Assembly (NCBI GenBank): GCA_013177855.1
Contig: JABLYA010000006.1
Span: forward strand, 148,659 to 212,658
Reading direction: 5' to 3'
Source: Ignavibacteria bacterium
GTDB taxonomy: Bacteria > Bacteroidota > Ignavibacteria > Ch128b
DNA: 64,000 nucleotides
Shown: positions 19,071-28,403 of the stretch, one piece after another
Numbering within the stretch: the first letter of the stretch is position 1
Layout: each line of letters opens with the position of its first letter
Made by a program: the position numbers and the translations under genes
The notes under the pieces: generated by a model
Told to the model about the DNA's origin: nothing
Databases searched by the model: none
Seen by the model: only the letters and a program-made list of their open reading frames with translations

Positions 19071-19868
19071 ATGGCTAAAAAAAAGTCTAATGGTAATGGT
19101 AATAGTAACGGAAACAATAATGGAAATGGTAAAAAAGAAACAATTAATTTTGAAAAGAAGTTAATAACCATTATAGAAAACGGACAAGAAAAAAATATAC
19201 CATTAAACAATAAGCAAATAGCAGAAATTTTATACGGTACAAAATTACAAATTAGAGGTAAAAATAAAAAACAAAAAGAATTATTAACAAGTATTGGAAC
19301 AAAAGAAATCACAATAGCAGTCGGTCCTGCAGGTGTTGGTAAATCTTACATATCTGTTGCAAAAGCTCTTGAACTTTTGGCACATTCTGAAAATAACTAT
19401 CAGAAAATCTACATAGTGACACCAAATGTAGAATTAGATGGTTCGCATTTAGGATTTATGCCTGGCGATTTAATGGAGAAGTTAGGTTATTATTTATTTT
19501 CAACTTTTTATCTAATTGATAAAGTTATTGGAAAACAAAATAGAAAAAAATTAATAGAATTAGGAATAATTGAACCTTTAGCTATTGGTTTTTTGAGAGG
19601 TGTTAATATTGATAACTCAATTCTAATTTGTGAAGAAGCACAAAATACCACAGCACTTCAGATGAAAACTATGATAACTCGTATAGGTTTTAATAGTAAG
19701 TTTATTATTTCTGGTGACTTGGAACAATCGGATATTAAAAATCATAATGGTTTACAAGACGCATTAGATAAATTTAAAGATTTTGAAGAAATTGGAATAG
19801 TTAGATTTGATAGTTATGATATTGTAAGAAATCCAATTATAAGTAAAATTTTATTTAAATATAAATAA
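19071..19868 (+). CDS. phoH: PhoH-type ATPase
   Basis: 265 residues from the ATG at 19071; an in-frame ATG at 19038 would add 11 residues. A short Asn/Gly low-complexity head (GNGNSNGNNNGNG) precedes the ATPase. Walker A is GPAGVGKSYIS, Walker B is SILICEEAQNTT (EEAQN where PhoH has DEAQN), and IISGDLEQSD is the conserved late motif. PhoH-like proteins are frequent in large phages and are probably RNA-directed ATPases or helicase-like; their phage role is unsettled. Flanked by terminators on both sides, so it is a single-gene unit. Confidence 0.9.
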   Translation: MAKKKSNGNGNSNGNNNGNGKKETINFEKKLITIIENGQEKNIPLNNKQIAEILYGTKLQIRGKNKKQKELLTSIGTKEITIAVGPAGVGKSYISVAKALELLAHSENNYQKIYIVTPNVELDGSHLGFMPGDLMEKLGYYLFSTFYLIDKVIGKQNRKKLIELGIIEPLAIGFLRGVNIDNSILICEEAQNTTALQMKTMITRIGFNSKFIISGDLEQSDIKNHNGLQDALDKFKDFEEIGIVRFDSYDIVRNPIISKILFKYK

Positions 19869-19917
19869 AATTGTTTGTATATAGAATATTGTTAAATAAA
19901 ATAATTCAAAAATACTT

Positions 19918-19948
19918 AAAAAGACTTCTTTGGAAGTCTTTTTTTTAT
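19918..19948 (+). terminator. Rho-independent terminator
   Basis: AAAAAGACTTC / GAAGTCTTTTT stem with a four-base loop and a following T run, 50 bases after the PhoH gene. Confidence 0.9.
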
Positions 19949-19961
19949 TTATTCATATTCA

Positions 19962-19978
19962 TTTTTAATATATAAATA
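19962..19978 (+). promoter_or_regulatory. Phage promoter-like motif TTTTTAATATATAAATA
   Basis: Best match to the shared box, sitting right after a terminator and 18 bases before the start at 19996. Confidence 0.45.
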
Positions 19979-19995
19979 AAACTAAAAGCATTTTT

Positions 19996-22191
19996 ATGAA
20001 ACTTAAAAGATTTAATATAGATTCATTAAATGAAAGTCAGGGAGTAATGTATTTTGCTGATAAAAAGCCAGAACTTTCAGAAGAGAATCAAAAATTAGAT
20101 ATAATTGAAAGATTATCACAACACTGGAATGAAAAATTAAAAACTGATTTTTTAGCACCAAGATCCTTATATTCTTATTCGTTAGATGAATTAAAAGAAA
20201 TAGAAAAATATTATTTAACTGAATCCAATAACTATTGTGATTTTGGTTGTGATTATATTTCTAAATTTGTGGAAGAACATCCAGAATATGATAATGAAGA
20301 TTTTTTTGAATATGTTAGCGCACATAATAAAGCCGATAGAGATATGGGTGAGTTGCAAGACATTTCAAAAGAAGAAATTGATAGATTGGCTGATGAATGG
20401 AAACACGTTAAAGAATCATTAGAAAATCCTGTGGTTAAACAATTAGGTATTATCGATCTTTATCGAAAATTGAGATTTGCAGCATATGATAATTATCCTA
20501 GAATTAAAGATGAAGAAAGATATTTAAGAAAATTGGATAATTTATTTAATCATTATCAAATTTGGGCAGGTTCTTATAATGATATTAATTATAAAAGTGA
20601 TTTGATAGAATTAATGACAAAAATAAATCGGTTTATGGATGCTTATGATTTACCAATAGATAAGTTTCATAGGTTTGAAATAGAAAAAATTAATTTTGAT
20701 AGATTTAATTTAAAAGAGTCATACTATGTAGGTATAGGTGAAGAAATAAATAAATTACGAGATATATTAAAAGATTCTGGGTATGGACATAATTTTGAAA
20801 TTAAGGATAATAAACTATACTTTCTCGCAAGTGAAGATCAAGAAACATTTGATAAAATAGAAAATGTTGCAAAAGAACATGGGTTTGAAATAAAACTAGA
20901 ATCTAAAGAATATTTAAAAAGAATTGTTAATTTGACTGATGAAAAAATAGATACTTCAAAACCATCAATATTTCAATATACTATTTATAGACTTCCAACT
21001 GAAGAAGAATTAAATGAATTTAGTGAATTTCCTAATCTAACAGCAAAAGAAATCAAAAATGGTTTTAGTTATACTATAATTGGTAAAGGTATAAAAACTG
21101 CAAAAAATCAACAAATGATAATTGATAGTATTCAAATGTTAATTGATAAATATCCTGAAAATGAAGAATATAAGAAAGCATTAGAAATTGCCAAAGGCGA
21201 ACTAAATATATTGAATGATAAAAAAGGTATATGGAGTAAATATGAAAATTATGATCCTAAGTTGGTAGAAACCCTCCATGAATTAAAACAACAACATTCA
21301 ACAAATGATGCTGTGGAAGATATAAGAATTGAAGGTGATGAAATAGTATTTGATGTAAAATGTGAAACTGATGTTCAATCTGTTACAGAATATAATGGTT
21401 TTAAATTAAGATTTAATTATTTATGTAATATAGATGAACACGAAGAAAAGTCAGAAGAAGAAATATTAGAACATGCTAAAATGATAAAAGAAAAAGTAAT
21501 AAATCAATATATTGAAAAATTATTTGAATCGCCTGATAATATAACTACTTTAGATCCAGATAGAAAAAATACAACATATTCATCTTATGATGATAAAGAT
21601 GTTGCAAAACCTTTTGCATTTATTATTAAAAATGATAAAGTAGCAAAATATAAATTAAAACCAGAAGATTTAGGAGAATTATGGATTGGTTATTGGTCTG
21701 AAAGTCATTTTTCAAACTGTCCTTTTCTAGTTCAAAATGGTGGTAATTATTTATACGATGAATTATTTCTAGGTAGATTATGGTTTAGAACATCACATAA
21801 TGGAAACACGGAACCATATGATATTAAAATTTTATCTACTTGGGTATCACTTATAAATAATGTTGAATTAATACAACACATTGTTACAGAAATAGAAAAA
21901 GCAGATTATGATTTATCGGATTGGTCATATGATACTGGTAATTATATATATATCATTACAGACGAATATAAACATAAAGTTAAAGTTACAAGAACAATAC
22001 CTTTAAAAGAACTTGGTATTACTTTCTTAGAAGATAGTCAAAAAAGTGGTGATAATTTATTTAGAAAAAAATTCAAGAAAAATACACCATTAATGTATAG
22101 ACAAGCAATTTATGGTGAAAACAAAATATATAATTTTGAAGAATATTTAAAAATAAAAAGTGAAAATGAAAAAAATATAGAAAATTTATAA
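19996..22191 (+). CDS. Large candidate packaged protein with LNE leader, 731 aa
   Basis: It begins MKLKRFNIDSLNESQG, a clear example of the LNE leader. The remainder is acidic, helical and Tyr/Asn-rich, without a motif I recognise. The segment LWIGYWSESHFSNCPFLVQNG might be part of a folded enzyme-like domain. The leader suggests delivery into the prohead and cleavage after LNE. Tandem leader-bearing genes follow (22455, 23797). Confidence 0.55.
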   Translation: MKLKRFNIDSLNESQGVMYFADKKPELSEENQKLDIIERLSQHWNEKLKTDFLAPRSLYSYSLDELKEIEKYYLTESNNYCDFGCDYISKFVEEHPEYDNEDFFEYVSAHNKADRDMGELQDISKEEIDRLADEWKHVKESLENPVVKQLGIIDLYRKLRFAAYDNYPRIKDEERYLRKLDNLFNHYQIWAGSYNDINYKSDLIELMTKINRFMDAYDLPIDKFHRFEIEKINFDRFNLKESYYVGIGEEINKLRDILKDSGYGHNFEIKDNKLYFLASEDQETFDKIENVAKEHGFEIKLESKEYLKRIVNLTDEKIDTSKPSIFQYTIYRLPTEEELNEFSEFPNLTAKEIKNGFSYTIIGKGIKTAKNQQMIIDSIQMLIDKYPENEEYKKALEIAKGELNILNDKKGIWSKYENYDPKLVETLHELKQQHSTNDAVEDIRIEGDEIVFDVKCETDVQSVTEYNGFKLRFNYLCNIDEHEEKSEEEILEHAKMIKEKVINQYIEKLFESPDNITTLDPDRKNTTYSSYDDKDVAKPFAFIIKNDKVAKYKLKPEDLGELWIGYWSESHFSNCPFLVQNGGNYLYDELFLGRLWFRTSHNGNTEPYDIKILSTWVSLINNVELIQHIVTEIEKADYDLSDWSYDTGNYIYIITDEYKHKVKVTRTIPLKELGITFLEDSQKSGDNLFRKKFKKNTPLMYRQAIYGENKIYNFEEYLKIKSENEKNIENL

Positions 22192-22243
22192 ACAAAAGTG
22201 TAGACCTAATTCAAAACTATATCTTAAAAAATAATAAATTGTT

Positions 22244-22453
22244 ATGACATACAAAAGATTTGACAAATTGATTCAAAGTTTTAAAAATCAATTTGTAATT
22301 TACACAAAAGATGGTAGAATCTTATTTTTAAGACCACGACCATATTATAATCCTGCTGCGGTTTTAGCAACAAATGAAAAAACATTTGAGCTTGAAATTA
22401 TCGAGTATGAGGATATCGATTATGTTATAGTCGATGGACAAAAATATAAATAG
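22244..22453 (+). CDS. Unknown small protein, 69 aa
   Basis: Short beta-rich protein (VIYTKDGRILFLRPRPYYN... YEDIDYVIVDGQKYK), no family recognised. It ends one base before the CCA-enzyme gene, so the pair is likely co-translated. Confidence 0.55.
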   Translation: MTYKRFDKLIQSFKNQFVIYTKDGRILFLRPRPYYNPAAVLATNEKTFELEIIEYEDIDYVIVDGQKYK

Positions 22454-22454
22454 T

Positions 22455-23729
22455 ATGAAAACTTTTGAAAATTTTATAAATAGTAACATTGTAATGTATA
22501 CTGCATTAAAATTGATGAAAACATATAAAAGATTTATATTAGAAAAGAATATACCAACTTATATGCCAATACCTAAAGATATTGAGCAAATAGCCAGATT
22601 GTTTCACAATGCTGGTAAAGACCTTTTTGTTGTCGGTGGTGCCGTTAGAGATTTTCTACAAGGTAAACAACCACACGATTTTGACATTGTTACAAATGCG
22701 CAACCAGAAGAAACAAAACAAATACTTAAAGGTTGGAATGTTTCTGATGAACAAGGTAAAAATTTTGGTGTTCTTAGAATTTACACAAAAGATGAACCAA
22801 AAGGTTATGAGATTGCCACATATAGAAAAGACATTGCAAAAGGTCGTGATGTAAAAGGTGATGAACAAAAAGTAGAAATTGGTAGTCATATTACAATTAA
22901 CGATGATGTTAAGCGTAGAGACTTAACTATAAATGCTTTATTTTATGATATTAACAAAAAAGAAATCGTAGATTTAGTTGGTGGTGTTAATGATTTAAAA
23001 AATAATGTTATAAGAGCTGTTGGTGATCCAAAAGAAAGATTTGATGAAGATAGATTAAGAATTTTAAGAGTGTTAAGATTTGCTGCTAGAACTGGTGGTA
23101 ATATTGATCAGACAACTTCTAATGCAATTAAAGAGGATAATAGATTAAGAGGTATTGGACCAAAAGATGATGTATCACAAGAAAGAATACACGAAGAATG
23201 GAATAAAATGTTAGAACATGCTCAAAAGGCAAACAGTTCTAAAATGATGCAGAATTATATTGATTTATTAACTGAATATGATATGTGGAAACAAATGTTC
23301 CCTGGTATGATAGTTGATACAACTATTGAAGTTGAATCTTTAAATAATGCTATTATATTTTATGGTTTATTTAACAAAGATGATATTGCTGGTAAAAAGA
23401 AAATGATGGTTAGAGATTTAAAGTTTACTATTGATTTAGTAAATCAATTGGATTTCTTAGAAACATATAAAATTTCTAAACTAGAAGATGTTTATAGATT
23501 GGCAAAATTAAAAGAGAAGTTCCATATAGACGAACAATTGATAAGAGATTTTGTTGATGAATATGGATTAAATATAAAATTTATGGAAGCGTTTTTAAAA
23601 TATTGTAATGACGGTTTTATTGTGGATGGTAACGATCTAATGGCCCAAGGTTTTAAAGGTAAAGCCATTGAAACTGAAAAAGAACGTAGAGAATTAATTA
23701 GATTTAAAAATGAATATATAATGATGTGA
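22455..23729 (+). CDS. cca: CCA-adding enzyme (tRNA nucleotidyltransferase), with leader
   Basis: 424 residues. The catalytic head shows FVVGGAVRDFLQGKQPHDFD with the metal-binding DxD (DFD). RRDLTINALFYD follows, then the nucleotide-selecting neck (EDRLRILRVLRFAARTG, with the EDxxR-type motif), then helical body and tail. This is the class II CCA-adding family that repairs tRNA 3' ends. The first 32 residues hold two leader-like units, MKTFENFINSN and MKTYKRFILEKN, the second with an I-L-E site. Translation could start at either (22455 or 22515). The leader suggests that the enzyme may be packaged and injected, which would be unusual. Confidence 0.9.
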   Translation: MKTFENFINSNIVMYTALKLMKTYKRFILEKNIPTYMPIPKDIEQIARLFHNAGKDLFVVGGAVRDFLQGKQPHDFDIVTNAQPEETKQILKGWNVSDEQGKNFGVLRIYTKDEPKGYEIATYRKDIAKGRDVKGDEQKVEIGSHITINDDVKRRDLTINALFYDINKKEIVDLVGGVNDLKNNVIRAVGDPKERFDEDRLRILRVLRFAARTGGNIDQTTSNAIKEDNRLRGIGPKDDVSQERIHEEWNKMLEHAQKANSSKMMQNYIDLLTEYDMWKQMFPGMIVDTTIEVESLNNAIIFYGLFNKDDIAGKKKMMVRDLKFTIDLVNQLDFLETYKISKLEDVYRLAKLKEKFHIDEQLIRDFVDEYGLNIKFMEAFLKYCNDGFIVDGNDLMAQGFKGKAIETEKERRELIRFKNEYIMM

Positions 23730-23796
23730 AATACTTAAAAATTTACTATTTAAAAACCTATTGATTTAAGTATACATTATAAAATAATAAAAAAGT

Positions 23797-24768
23797 ATGA
23801 AAAAGTATGATAATTATATAAAAGAAAATGATAATATTAGAAACGAAAATGCTAAAAAATGGTTATTAGAACAACCATTTATTAAAATAGATGAAAAAAC
23901 TGGTAAAATGCTAGTTATTGCTGTAAAATATAAAAATTTTCCTGAATCTTTAACAAACATAAGTAAAAGAAAATGGACAGAGTTAAATTATACAACACTT
24001 GTTAGATTATTATTATTTTCTTGGTTATTTAAATATAACGGTAATTCAAAAGATTTATTATTAATAAAAAAACAACTTAAAGAAAATATATTTGATGAAA
24101 ATCTAAGAATATTCACTCAGATACCAACTAATATTTCGATTATGAAAAAATGGTTTAGACCAATATCAGGAGAAAATTTAACAATATATTCTGAAAATTA
24201 TATTCATCTTGGCTTAATTTTATATAAAAAAGATGAAATTTTTAATGAAACAAATATTTTAGATTGGATGAATTTTGTTAGAAGATTAACAAATAAAGCA
24301 AATAAATCTGAAAATGATACTATTGATTTTATTAAGAAAAATAAGATATACGCAGATGCTATTAAAGCCAGTGATATGGATGATAAGAATGGTATTGATA
24401 TTTGGTTAATAAATAATAAAGGTGAGAAAATTCCAGCGCAAGTAAAATATCCTGTATCAAATACAAATATATCAATGTTTTGGGGTAAAGATAAAAAGGA
24501 ATATAAAATTGTTATTGATGATACAAATTTAGATATGAAGAATTATAATGTTTTTAAAGATGGTAAATTGATCTGGAAATTTTTATTCTTATGGGACCCA
24601 AAAAAGAAAAAATTATACCAAATAAATTCATCATCAATTAATAGAATATATAAACACCCTGAAAATAATTATGTTTATATTAATCTTAGATTAACAGATG
24701 AATGGTTACCGAGAATGATTAAAATATATGATATTTCTACAACTAACACCAACTCCAATCAAATCTGA
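23797..24768 (+). CDS. PD-(D/E)XK-like nuclease candidate with leader
   Basis: 323 residues starting MKKYDNYIKENDN, a leader-type N-terminus with an IKE site. Residues 199-217, GIDIWLINNKGEKIPAQVK, have the spacing of a PD-(D/E)XK nuclease core (Asp201, then Gln215-x-Lys217, where Gln replaces Glu as in several families). The stop at 24768 is probably premature. Another frame continues (PIKSDEIKKLKDITDKYHSK) to 24817, which implies a one-base shift near 24750. If packaged, a nuclease could act on host DNA after injection; inference. Confidence 0.5.
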   Translation: MKKYDNYIKENDNIRNENAKKWLLEQPFIKIDEKTGKMLVIAVKYKNFPESLTNISKRKWTELNYTTLVRLLLFSWLFKYNGNSKDLLLIKKQLKENIFDENLRIFTQIPTNISIMKKWFRPISGENLTIYSENYIHLGLILYKKDEIFNETNILDWMNFVRRLTNKANKSENDTIDFIKKNKIYADAIKASDMDDKNGIDIWLINNKGEKIPAQVKYPVSNTNISMFWGKDKKEYKIVIDDTNLDMKNYNVFKDGKLIWKFLFLWDPKKKKLYQINSSSINRIYKHPENNYVYINLRLTDEWLPRMIKIYDISTTNTNSNQI

Positions 24769-24804
24769 TGAAATAAAAAAACTAAAAGATATTACTGATA
24801 AATA

Positions 24805-25080
24805 TCATTCAAAATAACAACTGGTGTTATTTAACAAAGATTCTTTAATTTCTTTAAACATATATGCAAATTCATATTCTTCTAATTCGGATGCAACATC
24901 AATTAGCATGTCTAAAGTTTTAATCCAATATCTTTGCTCAACCCAATATTCATTAATAAAAAAATCATCAATATATCTATAACCTAAATACACTTTATTT
25001 TCATTGTTTTTAATAGCGTATTCAAAGTTATATAACATCATATCAAGATATTCTACATCAATGTTTTCTTTATTTTTCAT
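24805..25080 (-). CDS. Unknown acidic protein, 91 aa
   Basis: Rich in Tyr, Glu and Asn (NIDVEYLDMMLYNFEYAI... YLGYRYIDDFF). No family recognised. Its ATG overlaps the TAA of the upstream frameshifted gene (TAATG). It converges with the nuclease-like gene, overlapping the repaired 3' end of that gene. Confidence 0.55.
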   Translation of the reverse strand: MKNKENIDVEYLDMMLYNFEYAIKNNENKVYLGYRYIDDFFINEYWVEQRYWIKTLDMLIDVASELEEYEFAYMFKEIKESLLNNTSCYFE

Positions 25081-25523
25081 TAAATTTTAACTTTAAATTT
25101 TTCTTCAATTTCTTCTTTTGTACCTTCAAATTGTAAAGGTTCATAAGAGATTGTTGCTACATATTTATCTTTTAATTGAATAATATCTAAACGCTCACCT
25201 GCATTTGTTTTCCATCTAAATATCCAATTGTTATTTTCTTCCTGTCTTATCCAGTTTAATTGAAATTAATACTTTCTCCTGGTATATCTGGAAAATCTGG
25301 ATAATTTTTTTTTTGAAAAGATATATAAGTTTCTAGCATAATTCAAAACATTAAATGAATGTTCCACTAAACCGTGTTCATAATTGCAATGATATTTTCC
25401 TGACGCAGGTGCTGTAAAAAAGTCTGTTTCTGTTTTTAGCCATTTAACAAATTTTTCTTTACCATCTCTCTTTACTGTGTCCATGTACTTATCATACAAT
25501 TCAATATATTCCTGTGTAGTCAT
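25080..25523 (-). pseudogene. HD-domain-like gene with two frameshifts
   Basis: The N-terminal part (MTTQEYIELYDKYMD to NLYIFSKK) contains FFTAPASGKYHCNYEHGLVEHS, the opening of an HD hydrolase domain (HxxxxGLxEHS). The HD pair itself is missing. After a run of about ten A the frame shifts into NYPDFPDIPGESIN, and after a second shift into WIFRWKTNAGERLDIIQLKD, ending at 25080. Repairing two homopolymer positions gives one continuous protein. It is either decayed or affected by sequence error. Confidence 0.45.
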
Positions 25524-25529
25524 TAAAAA

Positions 25530-26081
25530 TTAATTTTTTTCTTCACAATCGCATTCAATGTATTTATTAATTAATCCTTGTTCAACCAGCGAATCTATCC
25601 AATTTTCTGCACAAACTTGTAATTCATCGTCTGATACATTACTATCAAGCCAATGTTGATATTTATAGTTTTTAACATTCTTATCAGCAGGATTGTCAGG
25701 AACATGTCCAGGTTTATCTAAATAAAGAGTAGTTATAATATCGCCATAATAGTCTACAAATTTTTTAATTTCTTCTGGTTCTCTACAATGAATAAAAAAA
25801 ATACTTCTTTCATTTATTTTCTTTTCAATTCTTTTGATTGTACTTTTAAATGGTCCGTCGTTATAACTCGTCCATATTCTTTTCATGTCAGCTAAAAATT
25901 TTCTCGCTTCATCGGTTTTTGAACCATCCCAACCTAATTTTTTAGCAACCTTCTTTACTTTATCTACAGTTGAAAAATTGTAAACCTTAATACCCATTGT
26001 TTTACAGTATTTTTTACAATACCATACAAACTTATCTTTTCCACTTTTTGGGTGTCCATTGATTAAAATTACTTGAATCAT
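25530..26081 (-). CDS. P-loop nucleoside/nucleotide kinase-like protein
   Basis: 183 residues. It starts MIQVILINGHPKSGKDKFV with Walker A GHPKSGKD. There is a lid-like Lys/Arg-rich helix region and IFFIHCREPEEIKKF, which resembles the dNMP-kinase segment that ends strand 3. This is a second kinase-fold protein beside the dNMP kinase at 8281. Substrate unknown; a nucleotide or polynucleotide kinase is most likely. Confidence 0.65.
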   Translation of the reverse strand: MIQVILINGHPKSGKDKFVWYCKKYCKTMGIKVYNFSTVDKVKKVAKKLGWDGSKTDEARKFLADMKRIWTSYNDGPFKSTIKRIEKKINERSIFFIHCREPEEIKKFVDYYGDIITTLYLDKPGHVPDNPADKNVKNYKYQHWLDSNVSDDELQVCAENWIDSLVEQGLINKYIECDCEEKN

Positions 26082-26096
26082 ATTTTTAATTATTTT

Positions 26097-26156
26097 TTAA
26101 TATTCTTTTATGTTGTACCATTGTACATAATCACCAATTTTAAATTTCGGTTTCAT
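26097..26156 (-). pseudogene. Remnant of a small gene, 19-aa N-terminus
   Basis: MKPKFKIGDYVQWYN begins like a small KOW/SH3-type protein but stops after 19 residues. Immediately after, in another frame, the DNA encodes KRILKNN, the standard C-terminal motif. This looks like a gene whose middle has been deleted, leaving head and tail. Its ATG lies in the 3' end of the gene at 26140-26490. Confidence 0.4.
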
Positions 26157-26490
26157 CTAAAATTCTATTTAATTTGTTTTCTTTACAATAATATTTTTGA
26201 TATAATTGTTCATATATTGGTGGTTCACAAGGTTTCCAATATATTCTATCTTCGCCATAAACTATATCTGGTAGATATTTCTCTAATGGTTTTGCATTTT
26301 CGTTTATTGATAATACAGTCCATTTACCATCTTTTTCCTTTTTCCAATTAACATTAATACCAAACCAAATTGTTTCTCCATTTTCTTTAACAACTCTTTC
26401 AATAGTATATTTATCCCATTTCCAATGATATTCTGGTTCGCCTATTGGTGAATCGAATATAAACCATTCTGATTTTTTAGATAGTTTCAT
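26140..26490 (-). CDS. Unknown small protein, 116 aa, C-terminal KLNRIL motif
   Basis: Trp-, Glu- and Lys-rich (IGEPEYHWKWDKYTIERVV), no family recognised. It starts inside the KLKRILN codons of the upstream gene and ends with NKLNRILDETEI, which in turn contains the start of the remnant at 26156. A clear link in the overlapping-gene chain. Confidence 0.6.
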   Translation of the reverse strand: MKLSKKSEWFIFDSPIGEPEYHWKWDKYTIERVVKENGETIWFGINVNWKKEKDGKWTVLSINENAKPLEKYLPDIVYGEDRIYWKPCEPPIYEQLYQKYYCKENKLNRILDETEI

Positions 26491-26776
26491 TTAATATTCT
26501 TTTTAATTTATTTTTTCTATATTTTCTATAATATTTCTTATTATCATAATCTATTTTAATACTTCCAGTTGAATTTTTATTTGAAATAGATAGATATATG
26601 TATTCAGAATCAATATAATAATTTTTAATTTCTATTTTATTTTGCAACCATAAATCAACACAAATATTGTGAACTATTGCATAATGTTGTTCTGTTTCCT
26701 TTTGAAGATATTCTTTATCAAAAAATTTAATCTTATTAAAATATATAGTTTCGAATATTTTTGTTATACCAGTCAT
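26477..26776 (-). CDS. Unknown small protein, 99 aa, C-terminal KLKRIL motif
   Basis: Tyr/Lys/Ile-rich small protein without recognised family. It ends KNKLKRILNETI; the codons for ILNETI contain the ATG of the next gene (26490), so the motif and the downstream start share bases. Confidence 0.6.
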   Translation of the reverse strand: MTGITKIFETIYFNKIKFFDKEYLQKETEQHYAIVHNICVDLWLQNKIEIKNYYIDSEYIYLSISNKNSTGSIKIDYDNKKYYRKYRKNKLKRILNETI

Positions 26777-26792
26777 AATTTCATATTATTCA

Positions 26793-27096
26793 TTATTCTA
26801 TTGGTTCTATATCAAAACCTAATTTATTAATTCTTTTCTCAGACCTCTTTTTAAATTCTAAAGCAACAAAATCTCTTTTTGCTTTGAATTTTTCTTTTCT
26901 TTCTGTATTAGAATTTTTAATATCATAGTATAGACCTTCTTCATCATCTCTATAATCCCAGATACCACCTAATTTTCGTTTCCTTTATCGTCTATTTCTA
27001 CTTCTAATGCTAATCCTAACGGATGAAGGAAAGTTCTATTTAGTTCTTGTAAATAACCACTTTCTCTAAATTCTTTAATATCAATTTTTTTATCAT
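26793..27096 (-). pseudogene. Phage protein gene with two frameshifts
   Basis: With two homopolymer repairs the frame reads from MIKKIDIKEF through RESGYLQELNRTFLHPLGLA and LGGIWDYRDDEEGLYYDIKN to FDIEPIE. The FLHPLGLALEVE and GxWDYRDD segments are ones I have seen in conserved small phage proteins of unknown function. The breaks are at the A7 run after the ATG and near GNEN. It lies directly after the methyltransferase gene. Confidence 0.5.
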
Positions 27097-27101
27097 AGTA
27101 T

Positions 27102-28070
27102 CTAATTTATTTTTTCTACTTTATTTTTAGTTAATTCTAACGCTTTTGTTTGAATATCACAACCTATAAATCTTCTTCCATTCATTTTGCAAACAACCGC
27201 AGTTGTTCCACCACCTAAAAAGAAATCACCAACCAAATCACCTTCGTTTGATGATGTTTTGATTATTCTATCTAATAATTCAACTGGTTTTTGTGTGGAA
27301 TATTGTTGCACTTTATTTGGTGAGACACCCAATGATTTTAAATTCCAAATATTCTGTATTGGTTTATCTTGATAATCTTTTGCATAAAGTATCTTTCTCG
27401 GATTACCATTTTTAGACCATTCTATTTGTCCCAATTCATCCAATTTTTCCAATTCTGAATGAGAAATTGCCCAATGTCTACCTTTAGGTAGGTTTACAAT
27501 ACCGTGAGATTTTGAATTCCAAGGTTGTCCTGTTTCACCTAATTTTGTTTCACCTTTTGCATGTAAAGGTATAGTTGTATAATAATCACCATTCTTATCA
27601 ATCTTATTATATTGATTTACTAAATCAGCTTCTAATTTGGGTTCTGTTGGTGCATTAAATGTATATTTTTCTGTTTTTGTGTAATACAAAATATTATCGT
27701 ATATTTTACCCCAATTATTTGAATTATTTTTTGCGTTTGTACATTGTCTAATAATTTCATTCTTATATTGTTTCCAACCAAATATCTTATCTAATAAAAC
27801 TCTCATATATGAATTCAAATGCCAATCACAATGAATATAAATTGAACCAGTTGGTTTCAGAACTCGATACATTTCTTTAATTCTTGGATTATACCATTTT
27901 ACAGCATCCATAGGTTCTCCTAGAATATCATCATAATCTGGAAACTTGTTTCCTGTATTATAAAGAATGTCACAATAAATTAAATCAAAACTTTCATCTG
28001 GTAATGATTGTAATAATTCTAAATTGTCTTGTAAGTATAGTTTTATATCATTTGTTTGATAGTACAACAT
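27102..28070 (-). CDS. DNA methyltransferase (beta class, Mod-like) with DILY in place of DPPY
   Basis: 322 residues. Motif IV near residue 32 is IYCDILYNTGNKF, so the usual DPPY is DILY. Then KPTGSIYIHCDWHLNSYMRV and a central target part (NWGKIYDNILYYTKTEKY). After it comes STQKPVELLDRII, the pre-motif-I signature, and motif I VGDFFLGGGTTAVV. Motif IV before motif I is the beta order of type III Mod and related N6-adenine or N4-cytosine methylases. No restriction subunit is adjacent, so self-protection is the likely role. The start overlaps the KKLERI codons of the upstream gene. Confidence 0.8.
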   Translation of the reverse strand: MLYYQTNDIKLYLQDNLELLQSLPDESFDLIYCDILYNTGNKFPDYDDILGEPMDAVKWYNPRIKEMYRVLKPTGSIYIHCDWHLNSYMRVLLDKIFGWKQYKNEIIRQCTNAKNNSNNWGKIYDNILYYTKTEKYTFNAPTEPKLEADLVNQYNKIDKNGDYYTTIPLHAKGETKLGETGQPWNSKSHGIVNLPKGRHWAISHSELEKLDELGQIEWSKNGNPRKILYAKDYQDKPIQNIWNLKSLGVSPNKVQQYSTQKPVELLDRIIKTSSNEGDLVGDFFLGGGTTAVVCKMNGRRFIGCDIQTKALELTKNKVEKIN

Positions 28071-28333
28071 ATTCTTTCTAATTTCTTTTTCCTAAATTCT
28101 GTTAATGTGATGAATTGTCTAACTGGAAAAGACCAACTTTCATCTATTCCTTCTAATACTAAATGACCTTTGCTCATATATTCTAAATACCATTCTTCTG
28201 AAACATTTGACCAACGTTCATCCTTAGGTTGAGGTTGCTCAATTTCTTTTATGATATATACTTTTCCTTTTTTAAGTCTTGGACCAGCACCATCATTATC
28301 ATATAAACATACAACTTTATCAAGACTTTTCAT
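28043..28333 (-). CDS. Unknown small protein, 96 aa, C-terminal KKLERI motif
   Basis: VVCLYDNDGAGPRLKKGKVY and a Trp-rich middle suggest a small beta-barrel (SH3/KOW-like) domain, but I do not recognise a family. It ends RKKKLERICCTIKQMI; the methyltransferase ATG lies within these codons. Its own start lies inside the upstream 27-codon leader. Confidence 0.6.
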   Translation of the reverse strand: MKSLDKVVCLYDNDGAGPRLKKGKVYIIKEIEQPQPKDERWSNVSEEWYLEYMSKGHLVLEGIDESWSFPVRQFITLTEFRKKKLERICCTIKQMI

Positions 28334-28403
28334 TTAATATCCTTTCTAATTTCTTTTCTCTTAATTTATAATTTAGTTTTTCGCTTATCACATGAGTTTT
28401 CAT
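28320..28403 (-). CDS. 27-residue linking ORF, mostly the KKLERILNE motif
   Basis: Starts on the TGA of the GGCT gene (ATGA overlap), ends inside the start of the gene at 28333, and encodes MKTHVISEKLNYKLREKKLE plus RILNEKS. It is hardly more than the shared C-terminal motif, so it looks like a translational bridge or a gene that lost its body. Confidence 0.45.
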   Translation of the reverse strand: MKTHVISEKLNYKLREKKLERILNEKS

